From Paludibacter sp. (lineage in GTDB: Bacteria > Bacteroidota > Bacteroidia > Bacteroidales > Paludibacteraceae), in the NCBI GenBank assembly GCA_017882285.1, contig JADGPS010000019.1:1-42259 (forward strand): a stretch of DNA of 42,259 nt, given 5' to 3'. The notes below the pieces were generated by a model. That model searched no databases, was not told where the DNA came from, and saw nothing but the letters and a program-made list of their open reading frames with translations. This document shows positions 42,072-42,259 of this stretch, one piece after another; the stretch's first letter is position 1; each line of letters opens with the position of its first letter. Both the position numbers and the translations under genes were made by a program.

Positions 42072-42259
42072 ATGAAACGAACATCAATTGGCTTTTTTCT
42101 TACTTTTCTGGTTTTGCTCATTTTCTCAGCTTGTCAGGAGAATGTATATATTGACTGGAAACTAGCTAATGATAAATGGTATGATACCCATAAATCCGAC
42201 TCCGGTTTTGTAACTACCAGCACCGGACTTTGCTACAAAATTAATTATCCCGGTTGGGC
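42072..42259 (+). CDS. Lipoprotein, possibly FKBP-type peptidyl-prolyl isomerase, cut by the window edge
   Basis: Only the first 62 codons are visible. They encode a signal peptide with lipobox FSAC (cysteine 21), then VYIDWKLANDKWYDTHK and TSTGLCYKINYPGW. The last stretch resembles the (S)GLxYKxxxxG entry into an FKBP domain in Bacteroidetes lipoproteins, which have this short leader. The domain itself lies outside the window, so the functional name is tentative. It begins 24 bp after lutB. Confidence 0.5.
   Translation, partial: MKRTSIGFFLTFLVLLIFSACQENVYIDWKLANDKWYDTHKSDSGFVTTSTGLCYKINYPGW

Overview
The window reads as chromosomal DNA of a member of the Bacteroidales, probably close to Paludibacter. 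The reasons are: a tmRNA whose tag decodes as GENNYALAA; Bacteroidetes-type promoters (TTTG, about 19 nt, TAnnTTTG) before many genes; the long form of IspG; a ZapA/RNase Y neighbourhood; and many lipoproteins and outer-membrane barrels with Bacteroidetes-style signals.

Layout. 1-4.6 kb: the end of purM, then a lysC-lysA-glycosyltransferase unit on the minus strand. 4.7-7.0 kb is a scar region: a broken deacetylase-like gene, a remnant IS4-type transposase fused to a foreign fragment of a SUI1 gene, a lipoprotein, and the resident SUI1 gene. 7.0-9.6 kb: an RNA methyltransferase, an S41 peptidase lipoprotein and an outer-membrane protein. 9.8-11.6 kb: two small lipoproteins and a radical SAM/SPASM enzyme, a probable modification system. 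11.6-13.2 kb: a second copy of the lipoprotein, a 42-bp palindromic tandem repeat and a small barrel. 13.3-15.1 kb: ispG. 15.4-25.2 kb: seven genes for a membrane complex built like hydrogenase-4 / complex I. 25.3-27.6 kb: a coiled-coil gene, zapA and rny.

27.7-36.7 kb is an accessory island: two ORF6N genes (one with a nonsense codon), a KilA-N gene, a highly structured RNA that resembles the HEARO/omega RNA of IscB elements but has no IscB gene, and a two-gene helicase (PLD + SNF2) plus Eco57I-type methyltransferase system that probably restricts foreign DNA. It ends next to ssrA (tmRNA), a common integration neighbourhood. 37.4-42.3 kb returns to core genes: a barrel protein, murF, a coiled-coil membrane protein, lutB and the start of a lipoprotein that may be an FKBP-type isomerase.

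The most notable observations are (1) the hydrogenase-like complex, in which all four NiFe-ligand cysteines of the large subunit and three of four proximal-cluster cysteines of the small subunit are replaced while one ferredoxin cluster is kept; (2) the orphan structured RNA in the defence island; (3) the radical SAM enzyme with two lipoprotein partners, one of them only 63 residues; and (4) evidence of cassette-like exchange (mosaic lipoproteins, foreign SUI1 fragment, AT-rich recognition half of the methyltransferase). Family names come from recognising motifs by eye; no database search was run.
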